Assembly: GCA_944323475.1 (NCBI GenBank)
Contig: CALUSQ010000015.1
Coordinates: 1-48,180 of the forward strand
From: Candidatus Gastranaerophilales bacterium
Lineage (GTDB): Bacteria; Cyanobacteriota; Vampirovibrionia; Gastranaerophilales; Gastranaerophilaceae
Reading direction: 5' to 3'
DNA: 48,180 nt
A program made the translations under genes and the position numbers. Of this stretch, positions 1 to 8,724 are shown in pieces. The notes beneath the pieces are model-generated. The model worked only from the letters and a program-made list of their open reading frames with translations. It ran no database searches and was not told where the DNA came from. The stretch's first letter is position 1. Each line of letters starts with the position of its first letter.

Positions 1-11
1 GGAGGCTGACC

Positions 12-743
12 TTGGGACAAAAGACACATCCAAAAGGATTCAGAGTAGGTATAATCGAACCTTGGGAAAGCACATGGCACGCTAAGAAGAAAGATTATCC
101 CGAATTCGTAGCAGAAGATGCTAAACTTAGAAAATATATTAAAAAGAGATTGTACGCAGCTGGCATTTCTAAGATTTTAATTGCTAGAAAGGCACAAAAC
201 GTAAATATCACAGTTGTTACAGCTAAACCAGGTATTGTAGTTGGTCGTGGCGGACAAGGTATTGAAGAGTTGAGAGCTGATGTAGCAAAACTCGTTAACA
301 GAACAGTTTCTATCGACGTTGTAGAAGTTGCTAGAACAGATGCTGATGCACAATTAGTTTCTGAATCTATTGCACTTCAATTGGAAAAACGTATTGCTTT
401 TAGAAGAGCAATGAAACAAGCTATCCAAAGAACAATGAGATCAGGCGTTCAAGGTATTAAAATTATGGTATCAGGACGTTTGGGTGGAGCTGAAATTGCA
501 AGAAGCGAATGGGTTAAAGAAGGAAGAATTCCTCTTCAAACTCTTAGAGCTGATGTAGATTACGGCTTTGCAGAAGCTGATACAATCATGGGTAAAATTG
601 GTGTTAAAGTTTGGATTTTCAAAGGCAATTTGATGCCTGGTGAAAAAGCTGACATGAACATTAAAGCTAAAAAAGCCAATAACCATGAAGAAAAACCATT
701 AGGTGGAAGAAGAAGAAAAAGAGCTTCAGAATCTGCTGAATAG
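12..743 (+). CDS. rpsC: 30S ribosomal protein S3
   Basis: S3 lines the mRNA entry of the 30S subunit. The protein has 243 residues. It begins [11 protein letters not shown], the canonical S3 start, and this fixes the initiation codon as TTG at position 12, with GGAGG at 1-5 as an ideal ribosome binding site. The KH domain is visible (GRGG loop near residues 78-81), followed by the C-terminal domain with [11 protein letters not shown]. The last 25 residues are rich in Lys and Arg. It is the first gene of the window in an S10/spc-type operon; the genes that normally precede it lie outside. Identification is secure from motif order and neighbours. Confidence 0.98.
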   Translation: MGQKTHPKGFRVGIIEPWESTWHAKKKDYPEFVAEDAKLRKYIKKRLYAAGISKILIARKAQNVNITVVTAKPGIVVGRGGQGIEELRADVAKLVNRTVSIDVVEVARTDADAQLVSESIALQLEKRIAFRRAMKQAIQRTMRSGVQGIKIMVSGRLGGAEIARSEWVKEGRIPLQTLRADVDYGFAEADTIMGKIGVKVWIFKGNLMPGEKADMNIKAKKANNHEEKPLGGRRRKRASESAE

Positions 744-785
744 ATAGTTAATTAATACAAAATAATAATTAGGAGCGACACTAAA

Positions 786-1205
786 ATGTTAATGCCCAAA
801 AAAACAAAATATCGTAAAAAAATGAAAGGCAGAATGAAAGGCCATGAAACAAGAGGTACTAAATTAGAATTTGGTAACTTTGGTCTTATTGCTTGTGATC
901 CTGCCTGGATTACATCAAGACAAATAGAAGCCGCAAGACGTGCTATGACACGTAACATTAAAAGAGGCGGTAATGTTTGGATTAAAATATTCCCGGATAA
1001 ACCAATTACTGCTAAACCTGCTGAAACTCGTATGGGTAAAGGTAAAGGTAACCCAGAATATTGGGTAGCAGTTGTTAAACCGGGCAGAGTTCTCTTTGAA
1101 CTTGATTTCCCTCAAAGAGATGTTGCTGTAGAGTCTCTCAAACTGGCAGCACAAAAGCTTCCTATCAGAGTAAAAATTATTGAAAAGGATGCTGTTGAAG
1201 CATAA
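786..1205 (+). CDS. rplP: 50S ribosomal protein L16
   Basis: L16 organises the A-site tRNA region of 23S rRNA. The 139-residue length is standard. It starts [11 protein letters not shown], the typical L16 opening, so the first of two in-frame ATGs is chosen; AGGAG lies upstream. The GKGKG segment and the conserved centre with [11 protein letters not shown] are present. It follows rpsC by about 40 bp, as expected in the S10 operon. Confidence 0.98.
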   Translation: MLMPKKTKYRKKMKGRMKGHETRGTKLEFGNFGLIACDPAWITSRQIEAARRAMTRNIKRGGNVWIKIFPDKPITAKPAETRMGKGKGNPEYWVAVVKPGRVLFELDFPQRDVAVESLKLAAQKLPIRVKIIEKDAVEA

Positions 1206-1248
1206 TTTAGAGAATAATAATTACCAATCGTAATTAAAGGAAAAAACA

Positions 1249-1443
1249 ATGAAATTACAAGAACTAAAAGAAAAAACAATAGAAGAGCTCAATGCTTTAA
1301 TAGTTGATACTAAAAAACAGCTATTTGATTTGAGATTGCAAAAATCATTGCAAAAACTCGAAAATACAGCTCAAATTCGTCAACTTAAAACAGTTGTAGC
1401 TCAAGCTAAAACGTTAATTAAAGAAAAGTCAGAGGTAAAGTAA
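1249..1443 (+). CDS. rpmC: 50S ribosomal protein L29
   Basis: L29 is a small two-helix protein near the polypeptide exit tunnel. It has 64 residues, starts MKLQELKEKTIEELN and contains the family pattern LFDLRLQKSLQKLENTAQIR. An AAGGA ribosome binding site precedes it. Its stop is separated from the rpsQ start by a single base, so the two are translationally coupled. Confidence 0.97.
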   Translation: MKLQELKEKTIEELNALIVDTKKQLFDLRLQKSLQKLENTAQIRQLKTVVAQAKTLIKEKSEVK

Positions 1444-1444
1444 G

Positions 1445-1690
1445 ATGCCGAAGAAAGAAAAACAAGGTGTTGTTGTAAGCAACAAAATGGATAAAACAGC
1501 TGTTGTAAAAGTAGCTGAATATAACAAACACCCTAAATATCACAAAATCATCGAAACTCATAAAAACTATAAAGCTCACGATGCAGAAAATATTTGCAAT
1601 CAAGGTGATGTAGTTAGAATCGTTGAATCAAGACCTATTTCGGGTGACAAACGTTGGATTATTGCTGAAGTAGTTGAAAAAGCTAACTAG
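1445..1690 (+). CDS. rpsQ: 30S ribosomal protein S17
   Basis: S17 is a primary 16S rRNA binder with an OB fold. The 81 residues include GVVVSNKMDKTAVVKV and HPKYHKI, both diagnostic of the family. It starts one base after the rpmC stop, and its binding site lies inside the end of rpmC (GAGGTAAAG). A 119-bp gap follows before rplN, which is long for this operon. Confidence 0.97.
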   Translation: MPKKEKQGVVVSNKMDKTAVVKVAEYNKHPKYHKIIETHKNYKAHDAENICNQGDVVRIVESRPISGDKRWIIAEVVEKAN

Positions 1691-1809
1691 TAGTAGTACC
1701 TTCAAAAGAAATTCCTGGCTGCTGTCTGACGTAAGTTAGAATGGAATGCAAAGTAAATTTGTAGAGTGGCAAATTAATTTCAAACAAATGAAATAAAGGA
1801 TAAAAGACA

Positions 1810-2178
1810 ATGATACAACAAGAAACCAGATTAGTCGTAGCAGACAACACAGGTGCAAAAGAGCTTCTTTGTATCCGTGTAATGGGCAGTTCTAACAAGA
1901 AGTTTGCTCACGTTGGCGACGTAATTGTAGCAACAGTTAAAGATGCTACACCTAATATGGCTGTTAAAAAATCTGATGTTGTTAAAGCTGTTGTTGTTAG
2001 AACAAAAGCTGACATCAAACGTGCTGACGGTTCAGTTATCAGATTTGATGAAAACGCAGCTGTAATTATCAACAAAGATGGCAACCCTAGAGGAACTCGT
2101 GTATTTGGTCCTGTTGCCAGAGAGCTCAGAGATAAAAACTTTATGAAAATTATCTCACTTGCTCCCGAAGTTATATAA
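1810..2178 (+). CDS. rplN: 50S ribosomal protein L14
   Basis: L14 forms part of the subunit interface. The sequence begins [18 protein letters not shown] and contains the basic family segment in [16 protein letters not shown]. The 122 residues match the usual length. AAAGGA lies upstream of the ATG. The 119-bp leader in front of it contains short inverted repeats (1756-1775 and 1777-1794). Confidence 0.98.
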   Translation: MIQQETRLVVADNTGAKELLCIRVMGSSNKKFAHVGDVIVATVKDATPNMAVKKSDVVKAVVVRTKADIKRADGSVIRFDENAAVIINKDGNPRGTRVFGPVARELRDKNFMKIISLAPEVI

Positions 2179-2201
2179 TGTTTTCCGAATAGTCGAGAAT
2201 T

Positions 2202-2220
2202 ATTACTGTATAGCAGTGAT
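2202..2220 (+). other. Hairpin in the rplN-rplX gap
   Basis: ATTACTG at 2202-2208 can pair with CAGTGAT at 2214-2220 (seven pairs, one G-U, five-base loop). The hairpin is framed by TCGA at 2193-2196 and 2229-2232. It has no T-run, so it is not a classical terminator. A regulatory or RNA-processing role is only a guess. Confidence 0.4.
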
Positions 2221-2281
2221 TATATAGTTCGAGTGTTGGTAAACAAAATACAAAACTTAATCAATCGTTAAGGAAAGAACA

Positions 2282-2632
2282 ATGAGAAACACAAAGAAAC
2301 CAATAGAAAAACATGATTTACACGTAAAAACCGGTGACCGTGTTATCTTAACTTCTGGTAAAGATAAAGGTAAAATTGGTAACGTGAAGAAAGTCATAGC
2401 ATCTGAAAACAAAGTTATTGTAGAAGGTGCTAACATGATTACAAAAGCACAAAAGCCTAACCCAATGGCTGGTATCCAAGGTGGTTTGAACAAAATAGAA
2501 GCACCTGTTGATTCTTCCAAAGTTATGCTTTATTGCTCATCTTGCGAAAAAGCTACAAGAGTAAAACATGAAATTGTAGATGGCAAGAAAGTTCGTGTTT
2601 GCAAAAAATGCGGCGAACAATTAGATGCCTAG
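2282..2632 (+). CDS. rplX: 50S ribosomal protein L24, zinc-ribbon form
   Basis: L24 initiates assembly of the large subunit. The KOW motif is near residues 16-35 (GDRVILTSGKDKGKIG). At 116 residues it carries a C-terminal pair of CxxC motifs (Cys85, Cys88, Cys107, Cys110) that should form a zinc knuckle; this cysteine-bearing form is known in many bacteria. AAGGAAAG precedes the ATG. Confidence 0.97.
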   Translation: MRNTKKPIEKHDLHVKTGDRVILTSGKDKGKIGNVKKVIASENKVIVEGANMITKAQKPNPMAGIQGGLNKIEAPVDSSKVMLYCSSCEKATRVKHEIVDGKKVRVCKKCGEQLDA

Positions 2633-2734
2633 TTAAAGGTATTACTGTATTAGTTTGAGTATGGGTGCCTTATTTGCGCACAAATATTATGTTTGTACTA
2701 AAATGAAGGTACATTCTACGAAAAGGAAAGAAAA

Positions 2735-3298
2735 ATGACAACATTAACTAAAGACTTAAAAGTAAGATACGAAGAAGAAGTAAAAGAATCTTTAAAATCT
2801 CAGTTTGGTTATGAAAACGTTCATCAAATTCCAAGATTGAACAAAATTGTTATCAATATGGGTGTTGGTGAAGCTTGTCACAACTCAAAACTGGCTGAAA
2901 CAATCGTAAAACAATTAACAAAAATTGCAGGTCAAAAAGCTGTAATTACAAAAGCAAAACAATCAATTTCATCTTTCAAATTGAGAGAAGGTATGCCTGT
3001 TGGTTGTATGGTTACTCTCAGAGGCGAAAGAATGTATGATTTCTTACAAAAACTTATATGTGTAGTTTTACCAAGAATTCGTGACTTTAGAGGTATTTCT
3101 TCTAAAAGTTTTGATGGTAGAGGTAACTATACATTAGGTTTGAAAGAACAAACTCTATTCCCTGAAATTTCTTACGATGAAGTTGATGCAGTTTTTGGTA
3201 TGAATATTTCAATCATTACAACTGCTAAAACTGACGAAGAAGCTAGAGCTTTATTGGCAGATTTAGGTATGCCATTTAAGAAAAAATCTAATAATTAA
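2735..3298 (+). CDS. rplE: 50S ribosomal protein L5
   Basis: L5 binds 5S rRNA and contacts P-site tRNA. The 187 residues show the hallmarks [15 protein letters not shown] and [20 protein letters not shown], plus the C-terminal [26 protein letters not shown] is the ribosome binding site. The 102-bp upstream gap contains a TTGTACTAAAAT segment that recurs in front of nifJ at the other end of the window. Confidence 0.98.
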   Translation: MTTLTKDLKVRYEEEVKESLKSQFGYENVHQIPRLNKIVINMGVGEACHNSKLAETIVKQLTKIAGQKAVITKAKQSISSFKLREGMPVGCMVTLRGERMYDFLQKLICVVLPRIRDFRGISSKSFDGRGNYTLGLKEQTLFPEISYDEVDAVFGMNISIITTAKTDEEARALLADLGMPFKKKSNN

Positions 3299-3354
3299 GT
3301 TTAAATAATAAATTTAAAAAGTTAATGCAAATATTGCATAAAAAGGAGAAAATC

Positions 3355-3561
3355 GTGGCTAAAAAATCAATGATAGCTAAAGAACAAAGAAGAGAATTAC
3401 TCGCATCAAAAGGTAAATACCCAAGAGTAAGACTTCACAACAGATGTTCTATATGCGGCCGTCCTCACGGTTTCCACAGAGATTTTGGTCTTTGCAGAAT
3501 CTGTTTGAGAAAAATGGCTCATGAAGGTTTGTTACCCGGTGTAGTTAAAGCAAGCTGGTAA
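3355..3561 (+). CDS. rpsZ: 30S ribosomal protein S14, type Z
   Basis: S14 binds the head of the 30S subunit. I place the start at GTG 3355, preceded by AAAAGGAG, which gives 68 residues beginning [14 protein letters not shown] longer in-frame reading from 3325 has no ribosome binding site. The zinc-binding cysteines of the short C+ form are present (Cys31, Cys34, Cys47, Cys50), and the protein ends with the usual PGVVKASW. Confidence 0.97.
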   Translation: MAKKSMIAKEQRRELLASKGKYPRVRLHNRCSICGRPHGFHRDFGLCRICLRKMAHEGLLPGVVKASW

Positions 3562-3622
3562 TTGTCCGAATGCTTAACTATACTGCTTGACGAATCTATT
3601 AATGTTCAAGTAAGTAGTAAGT

Positions 3623-3657
3623 GAGAACAGTTTAATTTAGTCTATTATATTGTTCTC
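3623..3657 (+). repeat. Inverted repeat in the rpsZ-rpsH gap
   Basis: GAGAACA at 3623-3629 is perfectly complementary to TGTTCTC at 3651-3657, with a 21-base AT-rich interior. It ends immediately before the rpsH ribosome binding site, so an RNA stem here could influence rpsH translation. There is no T-run. Confidence 0.4.
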
Positions 3658-3675
3658 TAGGAAAAGGAAATAAAA

Positions 3676-4071
3676 ATGTATACAGATCCTATAGCAGATA
3701 TGCTCACAAGAATCAGAAACGCAAACATCGTTTCTCATGAACAGGTTGAAATGCCTTCTTCAAAACTAAAAGTTGAATTAGCTAAAGTTTTAAAAGAAGA
3801 AGGATACATCACTGATTATACTGAAAAAGAAGTTGGAAAATTTAAAGTTCTTTCAATTGTTTTGAAATATGATCAGGCTAATAAACCGGTTATTTCTAAC
3901 TTAAAAAGAATTTCAAAAACTGGTTTAAGAGTTTATTCAAAAGCAAAAGATCTTCCACAAGTTTTTGGTGGATTAGGTATTGCTATTATTTCTACTAGCA
4001 AAGGTCTTATGACTGACAGAAGAGCTAGAAAAGAAAATCTCGGTGGCGAAGTTATTTGTTACGTATGGTAA
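3676..4071 (+). CDS. rpsH: 30S ribosomal protein S8
   Basis: S8 binds the central domain of 16S rRNA and in well-studied bacteria is the repressor of its operon. The 131 residues start [17 protein letters not shown] and end [22 protein letters not shown], both family signatures. AGGAAAAGGA lies upstream. The 114-bp gap before it contains an inverted repeat at 3623-3657 that could be a control site. Confidence 0.98.
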   Translation: MYTDPIADMLTRIRNANIVSHEQVEMPSSKLKVELAKVLKEEGYITDYTEKEVGKFKVLSIVLKYDQANKPVISNLKRISKTGLRVYSKAKDLPQVFGGLGIAIISTSKGLMTDRRARKENLGGEVICYVW

Positions 4072-4126
4072 TTAACTGAGATTTAAATATAAGTAAGATA
4101 ATAATTAATTAATTGGAGATAAAAAG

Positions 4127-4669
4127 ATGTCACGTATAGGTAAAAAACCTGTTGTTATACCAGACGGCGTTGAAGTTAAAATCGACGGTCAGGTTGTTAC
4201 TGCTAAAGGACCTTTGGGTACTGAAACAGTTGAACTCCGTCCAGAAGTTAGAGTTAAATTGGAAGGCAATGAAATAATTGTTGATATCGAAAATCATGAC
4301 GATAGAAAAGCAAGAGCATTGTGGGGCCTTTCAAGAACTCTTGTTAACAATGCTGTTGAAGGTGTAAAACACGGATTCACTAAAAAATTAGAAATTCAAG
4401 GTGTTGGATACAGAGCTAATATGGAAGGTACAAATCTAAACTTAGTTTTAGGTTATTCTCATCCTATCTTAGTTACTCCACCGGAAGGTATTAAAATTTC
4501 TGTTGAAGCTAACACCAAAATCACTGTTACCGGTTCTAATAAACAAATGGTTGGTGATGTTGCTGCTGAAATTAGAAGCAAACGTCCGCCAGAAGTTTAT
4601 AAAGGAAAAGGTGTTAGATATGAAGGCGAATACGTAAGACGTAAAGCTGGTAAAACTGGTAAAAAATAG
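4127..4669 (+). CDS. rplF: 50S ribosomal protein L6
   Basis: L6 sits near the sarcin-ricin loop. The protein has 180 residues and two related alpha/beta domains. It starts MSRIGKKPVVIPDGVEV and has the C-terminal signature RSKRPPEVYKGKGVRY. The ribosome binding site is TTGGAG. It is followed by a GC-rich hairpin with a short T-run (4681-4713) that may end or attenuate part of the transcripts before rplR. Confidence 0.98.
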   Translation: MSRIGKKPVVIPDGVEVKIDGQVVTAKGPLGTETVELRPEVRVKLEGNEIIVDIENHDDRKARALWGLSRTLVNNAVEGVKHGFTKKLEIQGVGYRANMEGTNLNLVLGYSHPILVTPPEGIKISVEANTKITVTGSNKQMVGDVAAEIRSKRPPEVYKGKGVRYEGEYVRRKAGKTGKK

Positions 4670-4680
4670 TAAATTTTTAA

Positions 4681-4713
4681 AGATTCTCCGTTACTTGATA
4701 ACGGAGGTCTTTT
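4681..4713 (+). terminator. Possible intra-operon terminator or attenuator between rplF and rplR
   Basis: A stem with CTCCGTTA at 4686-4693 pairing with TAACGGAG at 4699-4706 extends outward by four more pairs around one bulged T. The loop is CTTGA, and a TCTTTT tract follows at 4708-4713. A TATAAT sits directly downstream at 4715-4720. The shape fits an intrinsic terminator or attenuator inside a ribosomal operon; whether it terminates is unknown. Confidence 0.5.
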
Positions 4714-4823
4714 GTATAATAATGAATGAACGTATTAAGTTAAATAGCCTATATAAGCCCTTATAGAATATTTGAATAAAATCAAAATTCCAAGTAAGAA
4801 GGCTTAGGTGAAAGGAAAGAAAA

Positions 4824-5192
4824 ATGATTAAAACAAAAAACAGAAAAGAACAAACTAGAAAAAGACACATTCGTGTTAGAACAAAAATTTCTGGCACTGC
4901 AGAATCTCCAAGATTGGCTGTATACAGAAGTACAAAACACATTTATGCTCAATTGATTGATGATGTAGCAAAAGTTACTATTTGTTCTGCATCTTCAATT
5001 GACAAAGATTTAAGAGAAAAACTTTCTCATGGTGGTAACGTAGAAGCAGCAAAAGCTGTTGGTGAAGCTATTGCAAAGAAAGCTCTTAAAGCTGGCGTAA
5101 AAGAATGTGTGTTTGATAGAGGCGGTTTCCTTTATCATGGTAGAGTTTCTGCATTGGCAGAAGCTGCAAGGGAAGCTGGCTTAGATTTCTAA
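4824..5192 (+). CDS. rplR: 50S ribosomal protein L18
   Basis: L18 helps attach 5S rRNA to the large subunit. The 122 residues include [25 protein letters not shown] and the conserved end [24 protein letters not shown]. The ribosome binding site is AAAGGAAAG. The usual next genes of the spc operon (rpsE, rpmD, rplO, secY) are absent: a strong terminator follows and the next genes are transporter genes on the opposite strand. Confidence 0.98.
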   Translation: MIKTKNRKEQTRKRHIRVRTKISGTAESPRLAVYRSTKHIYAQLIDDVAKVTICSASSIDKDLREKLSHGGNVEAAKAVGEAIAKKALKAGVKECVFDRGGFLYHGRVSALAEAAREAGLDF

Positions 5193-5223
5193 TTTAAGTC
5201 ATTTGTTCTTAAATAAAAAAATT

Positions 5224-5258
5224 AAAAAATGCCTCTTATTTATAAGGGGTATTTTTTT
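5224..5258. terminator. Bidirectional terminator between rplR and the permease operon
   Basis: A long AT-bounded stem pairs GCCTCTTAT (5231-5239) with ATAAGGGGT (5242-5250), with flanking A-run and T-run on either side. This is the classical rho-independent shape in both directions. It separates convergent transcripts: rplR from the left and the ABC permease operon from the right. Confidence 0.88.
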
Positions 5259-5264
5259 ATTCTT

Positions 5265-6116
5265 TTACCCCTTTACTGCACCATCATTTTCACCTGAAAT
5301 AAAGTATCGTTGCATAGCAATGAAAAATACAATAATTGGTATTGTTGCAATAATCGAACCTGCTGCAATAAAACGCCAGTTTGCACTGAACATTCCTTGT
5401 AAATCATTTACTCCTACGGGCAATGTATAAAGTGCTTTTTTTGTTAAAACAATACTTGGCCAAAGAAATTCTCCCCAAGAACCTATAAAGGTAAAAATAG
5501 CTAATACTGCCAAAGTCGGTTTAACCATTGGTAATAATACTTTCCACCAAATTTGAAATACATTGCATCCGTCAATAAAGGCAGCTTCTTCCATCTCTTT
5601 AGGAATTGCAAGAAAAGCTTGTCTCATCAAAAATATTCCGAAAGCATTTACAGCAAATGGCAAAATTAATCCCAAATAGCCCATAAATGAGTTAACAGAA
5701 TCGACCATATTAAGTTTTAAAACTATTAAATATACTGGAAGCATAATTGCTTGAAAAGGAATCATAATAGTTGCAAGTGTTGCGTAGAATATTGTTTTTT
5801 TCCCTTTAAATTCCATCCTTGCTAAAGGGTATGCTGCTAGTGCTGAAAGTATTAGATTCAATATTACAGTGAATCCAGCAACAATCATGCTATTTAAGAA
5901 ATAAAGCATAAAAGGTATTTGATTCCAAACTCCTTTAAAGTTTTCCCACGTAGGATGCTCGGGAAAGAATACAGGTGGATACTGAAATATGTTTTCACTG
6001 CTGCCTTTCATTGCTGTAGACATTAACCATAAAAATGGAAATATAGATAAAATAGAAACTATAATCAAGGTTAAGTGTATAAAAAATCCTTTTGATACGC
6101 TTTTAAAATTTCTCAT
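5265..6116 (-). CDS. ABC transporter permease, MalG/UgpE type
   Basis: This is the inner-membrane subunit of a carbohydrate-type ABC importer. The 283 residues contain six hydrophobic segments, the first at about residues 12-32. The cytoplasmic EAA loop that docks the ATPase is visible as EAAFIDGCNVFQIWWKVLLP. The family usually transports oligosaccharides or glycerol-3-phosphate; the substrate cannot be read here. It is the last gene of a five-gene minus-strand operon, 27 bp after its partner permease. No solute-binding protein or ATPase gene is nearby. Confidence 0.93.
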   Translation of the reverse strand: MRNFKSVSKGFFIHLTLIIVSILSIFPFLWLMSTAMKGSSENIFQYPPVFFPEHPTWENFKGVWNQIPFMLYFLNSMIVAGFTVILNLILSALAAYPLARMEFKGKKTIFYATLATIMIPFQAIMLPVYLIVLKLNMVDSVNSFMGYLGLILPFAVNAFGIFLMRQAFLAIPKEMEEAAFIDGCNVFQIWWKVLLPMVKPTLAVLAIFTFIGSWGEFLWPSIVLTKKALYTLPVGVNDLQGMFSANWRFIAAGSIIATIPIIVFFIAMQRYFISGENDGAVKG

Positions 6117-6143
6117 AATCCTAACACTTCTCCTTGTTAATTT

Positions 6144-7016
6144 TTACAACTGATATTGTTTGTTTTCAAAGAAAACGAAATTTATAATGGATAGTACAAG
6201 TACTATTACTAGTAATATAACAGAAGCTGCTGAAGCTATACCTAAGTCCAGATTTTCAAATGCTCTTTCGTATATGTAATATACAATAGTTTTGCTGGAA
6301 TCTAATGGTCCGCCTTTGGTCATAACATAAATTTCAACAAAAACTTTCATAGCTGAAATTGATGATATTGTTGTAACAAGCCCTATTGTTGGCATAAGAT
6401 GAGGTAATGTTACAGTAAGATGTTTTGTTAAAGGGTTTGCTCCATCCACATCACAAGCTTCATAAAGTTCTTGAGGTACGCCCATTAAGGCTGACAAATA
6501 AATCATCATGTAATAGCCTATACCTTTCCATATAGTAACGACTATGACTGAGTATAGTGCTACATTAGGATCAGTAAGCCATCCTATTGGGTCTATGTGA
6601 AATAATGCCATAAAATAGTTTAAAATACCTTGTTGTGCATACAGCCATTTAAAAGCAATTGCTGCGACAACTATTGAAACAATTACTGGAAGGTAAATTA
6701 GTATTTTATATAAAGTTATACCCCTGATTCTTTGGTTGATTAAAATAGCTATTATGAGTGGGAATATGACTAAAAAAGGTACAGCGGCAATCAAATATAT
6801 AAAAGTATTTAATAACACTTTATAAAATACAGGTGACTTCAAAAGAGCAGTATAGTTTGCTACAGCCACAAATGTTGGGTTGTATATATTAGAATTATAA
6901 TCAAAGAAACTAAGCACAATAGTTTCAAAAAATGGTATAAAAAAGAACAATATCAAAATAACTGCTGCAGGTAGCAGAAACAAATAAGGTACATATTTTT
7001 TATAATATTTATACAA
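6144..7016 (-). CDS. ABC transporter permease, MalF/UgpA type
   Basis: This is the partner inner-membrane permease. The 290 residues have six predicted membrane helices; the N-terminal one begins YVPYLFLLPAAVILILFF. The EAA loop reads YEACDVDGANPLTKHLTVTLP. With the next gene it would form the heterodimeric channel of a sugar importer. It starts 16 bp after the stop of the secreted propeller-like protein, so the two are cotranscribed. The ATPase is presumably a shared one encoded elsewhere (inference). Confidence 0.93.
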   Translation of the reverse strand: MYKYYKKYVPYLFLLPAAVILILFFFIPFFETIVLSFFDYNSNIYNPTFVAVANYTALLKSPVFYKVLLNTFIYLIAAVPFLVIFPLIIAILINQRIRGITLYKILIYLPVIVSIVVAAIAFKWLYAQQGILNYFMALFHIDPIGWLTDPNVALYSVIVVTIWKGIGYYMMIYLSALMGVPQELYEACDVDGANPLTKHLTVTLPHLMPTIGLVTTISSISAMKVFVEIYVMTKGGPLDSSKTIVYYIYERAFENLDLGIASAASVILLVIVLVLSIINFVFFENKQYQL

Positions 7017-7032
7017 TTTTTCTCCTTAGCTT

Positions 7033-8025
7033 TTAATCATATTTTGCTTTTAAACAAGAACCGTTTTGTGATACATCAAAATCTGTGCTTGTTAAAGACA
7101 TAAGCATTGATCTATGACCTTTGTAATCTACTGACCAAGCTCCTAAAAATTTTGGCTTTTCGCCTGTTGCTGCATAGGCAAAAACAATAATCCGATCAGG
7201 GTTTAATGCATCCCAGCCTATTGGATATATGTCCCATCTGTAGTCTTTGAGATATAAATTTTGATTTTCTCTATAATAATATTGTATTGCTTCTCTTACT
7301 TCGCTTAAATCTTTTATTTTGTTTGTTTGTAAATCATAAACCAGCAAATTCGTTTTCCACAATCCTTCCGGTGTAAAAGAAATTTTTTCTTTTATTGCTA
7401 TTTTTGTCCCATCGGATGACCAATCTACAACAGTAAGGGTCCTTTGTATATCCAAATCAAGGCTTTCCATACCTGTTCTATATATAGTAGTTTTTCCTTG
7501 ATTTACATGAGCTGTTTCTATTCTTTGATGAATACTTTTTGATGTATCAAGATTCATAAGATAGAGTTCAGATGTTGCTGTCCTAACTGATGGATAGTAA
7601 AAAACGCTTGAATAAACCATCTTGTCAAAACCAGGTGAAACAACACCTATTGAATTTATTTTTCTTTTTTTCTTTAAATTATTTAAATTTAAATCTCTGT
7701 AACCTGGAGGGTTGTTATATTTCACAAGTGTTATTGAAGGGTCAGGTAAATCAACAATTTTTTCATCTTTTTGAAATTTGGGAGAAGGAATATTTTTTTC
7801 TTTATCAGCAGATTTGTTAGCTTCTCTAAAATATTCATCCATTGTTTTTGGCATATTGTTAGTTGGTGGTTTATGCTTTTCTTTATAACTTTTTGTCCAA
7901 AAGAAATGAGATGCAACATTTTGAGAAAAATCAAAAGCAAATGTTTCTTGTACAGGCATTAAAAAAAATAATGTTCCTAATATCGCAAATATTTTTAAGT
8001 ACTTTTTTTGTGTAAGAAATTTCAT
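7033..8025 (-). CDS. Secreted protein of unknown function, possible beta-propeller
   Basis: A 330-residue protein with a signal peptide: basic start, hydrophobic core to about residue 30, and a likely cut after ETFA. I do not recognise a named family. Short repeats such as VDWSSDGTKIAIKE followed by LLVYDLQTNKIKDL resemble PD40/TolB-type propeller blades. Its ATG follows the response regulator's TAG with no bases between (TAGATG), which implies translational coupling. It sits where a solute-binding protein would be expected before two permeases, but it does not look like one. It could be a periplasmic sensor or accessory factor; that is a guess. Confidence 0.7.
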   Translation of the reverse strand: MKFLTQKKYLKIFAILGTLFFLMPVQETFAFDFSQNVASHFFWTKSYKEKHKPPTNNMPKTMDEYFREANKSADKEKNIPSPKFQKDEKIVDLPDPSITLVKYNNPPGYRDLNLNNLKKKRKINSIGVVSPGFDKMVYSSVFYYPSVRTATSELYLMNLDTSKSIHQRIETAHVNQGKTTIYRTGMESLDLDIQRTLTVVDWSSDGTKIAIKEKISFTPEGLWKTNLLVYDLQTNKIKDLSEVREAIQYYYRENQNLYLKDYRWDIYPIGWDALNPDRIIVFAYAATGEKPKFLGAWSVDYKGHRSMLMSLTSTDFDVSQNGSCLKAKYD

Positions 8026-8703
8026 CTACACAAGTCCTTCTCTCATTGCTGTAACTGCTGCTTGTGTTCTGTCATCTACATATAGTTTTTGTAAAATGCT
8101 GTGTACATGGGCTTTTGCAGTAGCTCTTGTTATAAAAAGTTTTTCTGCTATTTCAGGATTTGAAAGTCCATCCACAATTAGTGCAAGAACTTCCATTTCT
8201 CTGTCCGTTAAACCAAAGGTGTTTTTGGCTGTTTTATAATTTATATCCGTATTTGATGCCTCGATTGATTTTTGTTTTTGGACATTGGAAAGTACGAGTC
8301 TTGCTATAGCAGGGTCAAGCCAAGCTGTACCTTCATTTACAGCTATAATAGCTGCTGTTAATTGTTCAGGTGTTGCTCCTTTCATAATGTAGCCATCAGC
8401 ACCTGCGGCAAGAGCAGCAAACACATCGTCATCATTGTCTCTTGATGTAAATATCAAAATTTTTGAGTTTAATTCAGCTTCTTTTATCTGTCTTGTTGCT
8501 TCTATTCCATCAATAACAGGCAAACCTATATCCATCAAAATTACATCAGGCAAAAATTCTTTTGCCATATCAACACCTTGTTGACCATCTTCTGCTTGTG
8601 CAATAAGACTAATACCATCAGCTTTTTCAATAACGAGAGCTGTTCCCATTCTAATCATTGTATGATCTTCAACAAGAAGTACTTTTATATCTTTGTCTGC
8701 CAT
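8026..8703 (-). CDS. Response regulator, NarL/FixJ family
   Basis: A 225-residue two-component transcription factor. The receiver domain covers about residues 6-122; the acidic pocket is at VEDH and the phosphoacceptor is Asp58 in MDIGLP. The LuxR-type helix-turn-helix is at about 160-225 (LTDREMEVLALIVDGLSNPEIA). It lies 21 bp downstream of the hybrid kinase gene, its probable partner, and abuts the next gene. Likely targets include its own operon with the ABC permeases, but no binding site can be identified from the sequence. Confidence 0.95.
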   Translation of the reverse strand: MADKDIKVLLVEDHTMIRMGTALVIEKADGISLIAQAEDGQQGVDMAKEFLPDVILMDIGLPVIDGIEATRQIKEAELNSKILIFTSRDNDDDVFAALAAGADGYIMKGATPEQLTAAIIAVNEGTAWLDPAIARLVLSNVQKQKSIEASNTDINYKTAKNTFGLTDREMEVLALIVDGLSNPEIAEKLFITRATAKAHVHSILQKLYVDDRTQAAVTAMREGLV

Positions 8704-8724
8704 ATTTATTTCCTAATTAATGTC

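Noticed and set aside
4695..4720. TTGATA / TATAAT as an rplR promoter
   Set aside because: The spacer is only 14 bp, too short for a normal sigma-70 promoter, and TTGATA is buried in the hairpin stem and loop. I kept only the possibility of an internal start as part of a finding.
5203..5430. 75-codon plus-strand ORF after rplR
   Set aside because: It spans the terminator and the 3' end of the UgpE-type permease gene and shows no protein motif.
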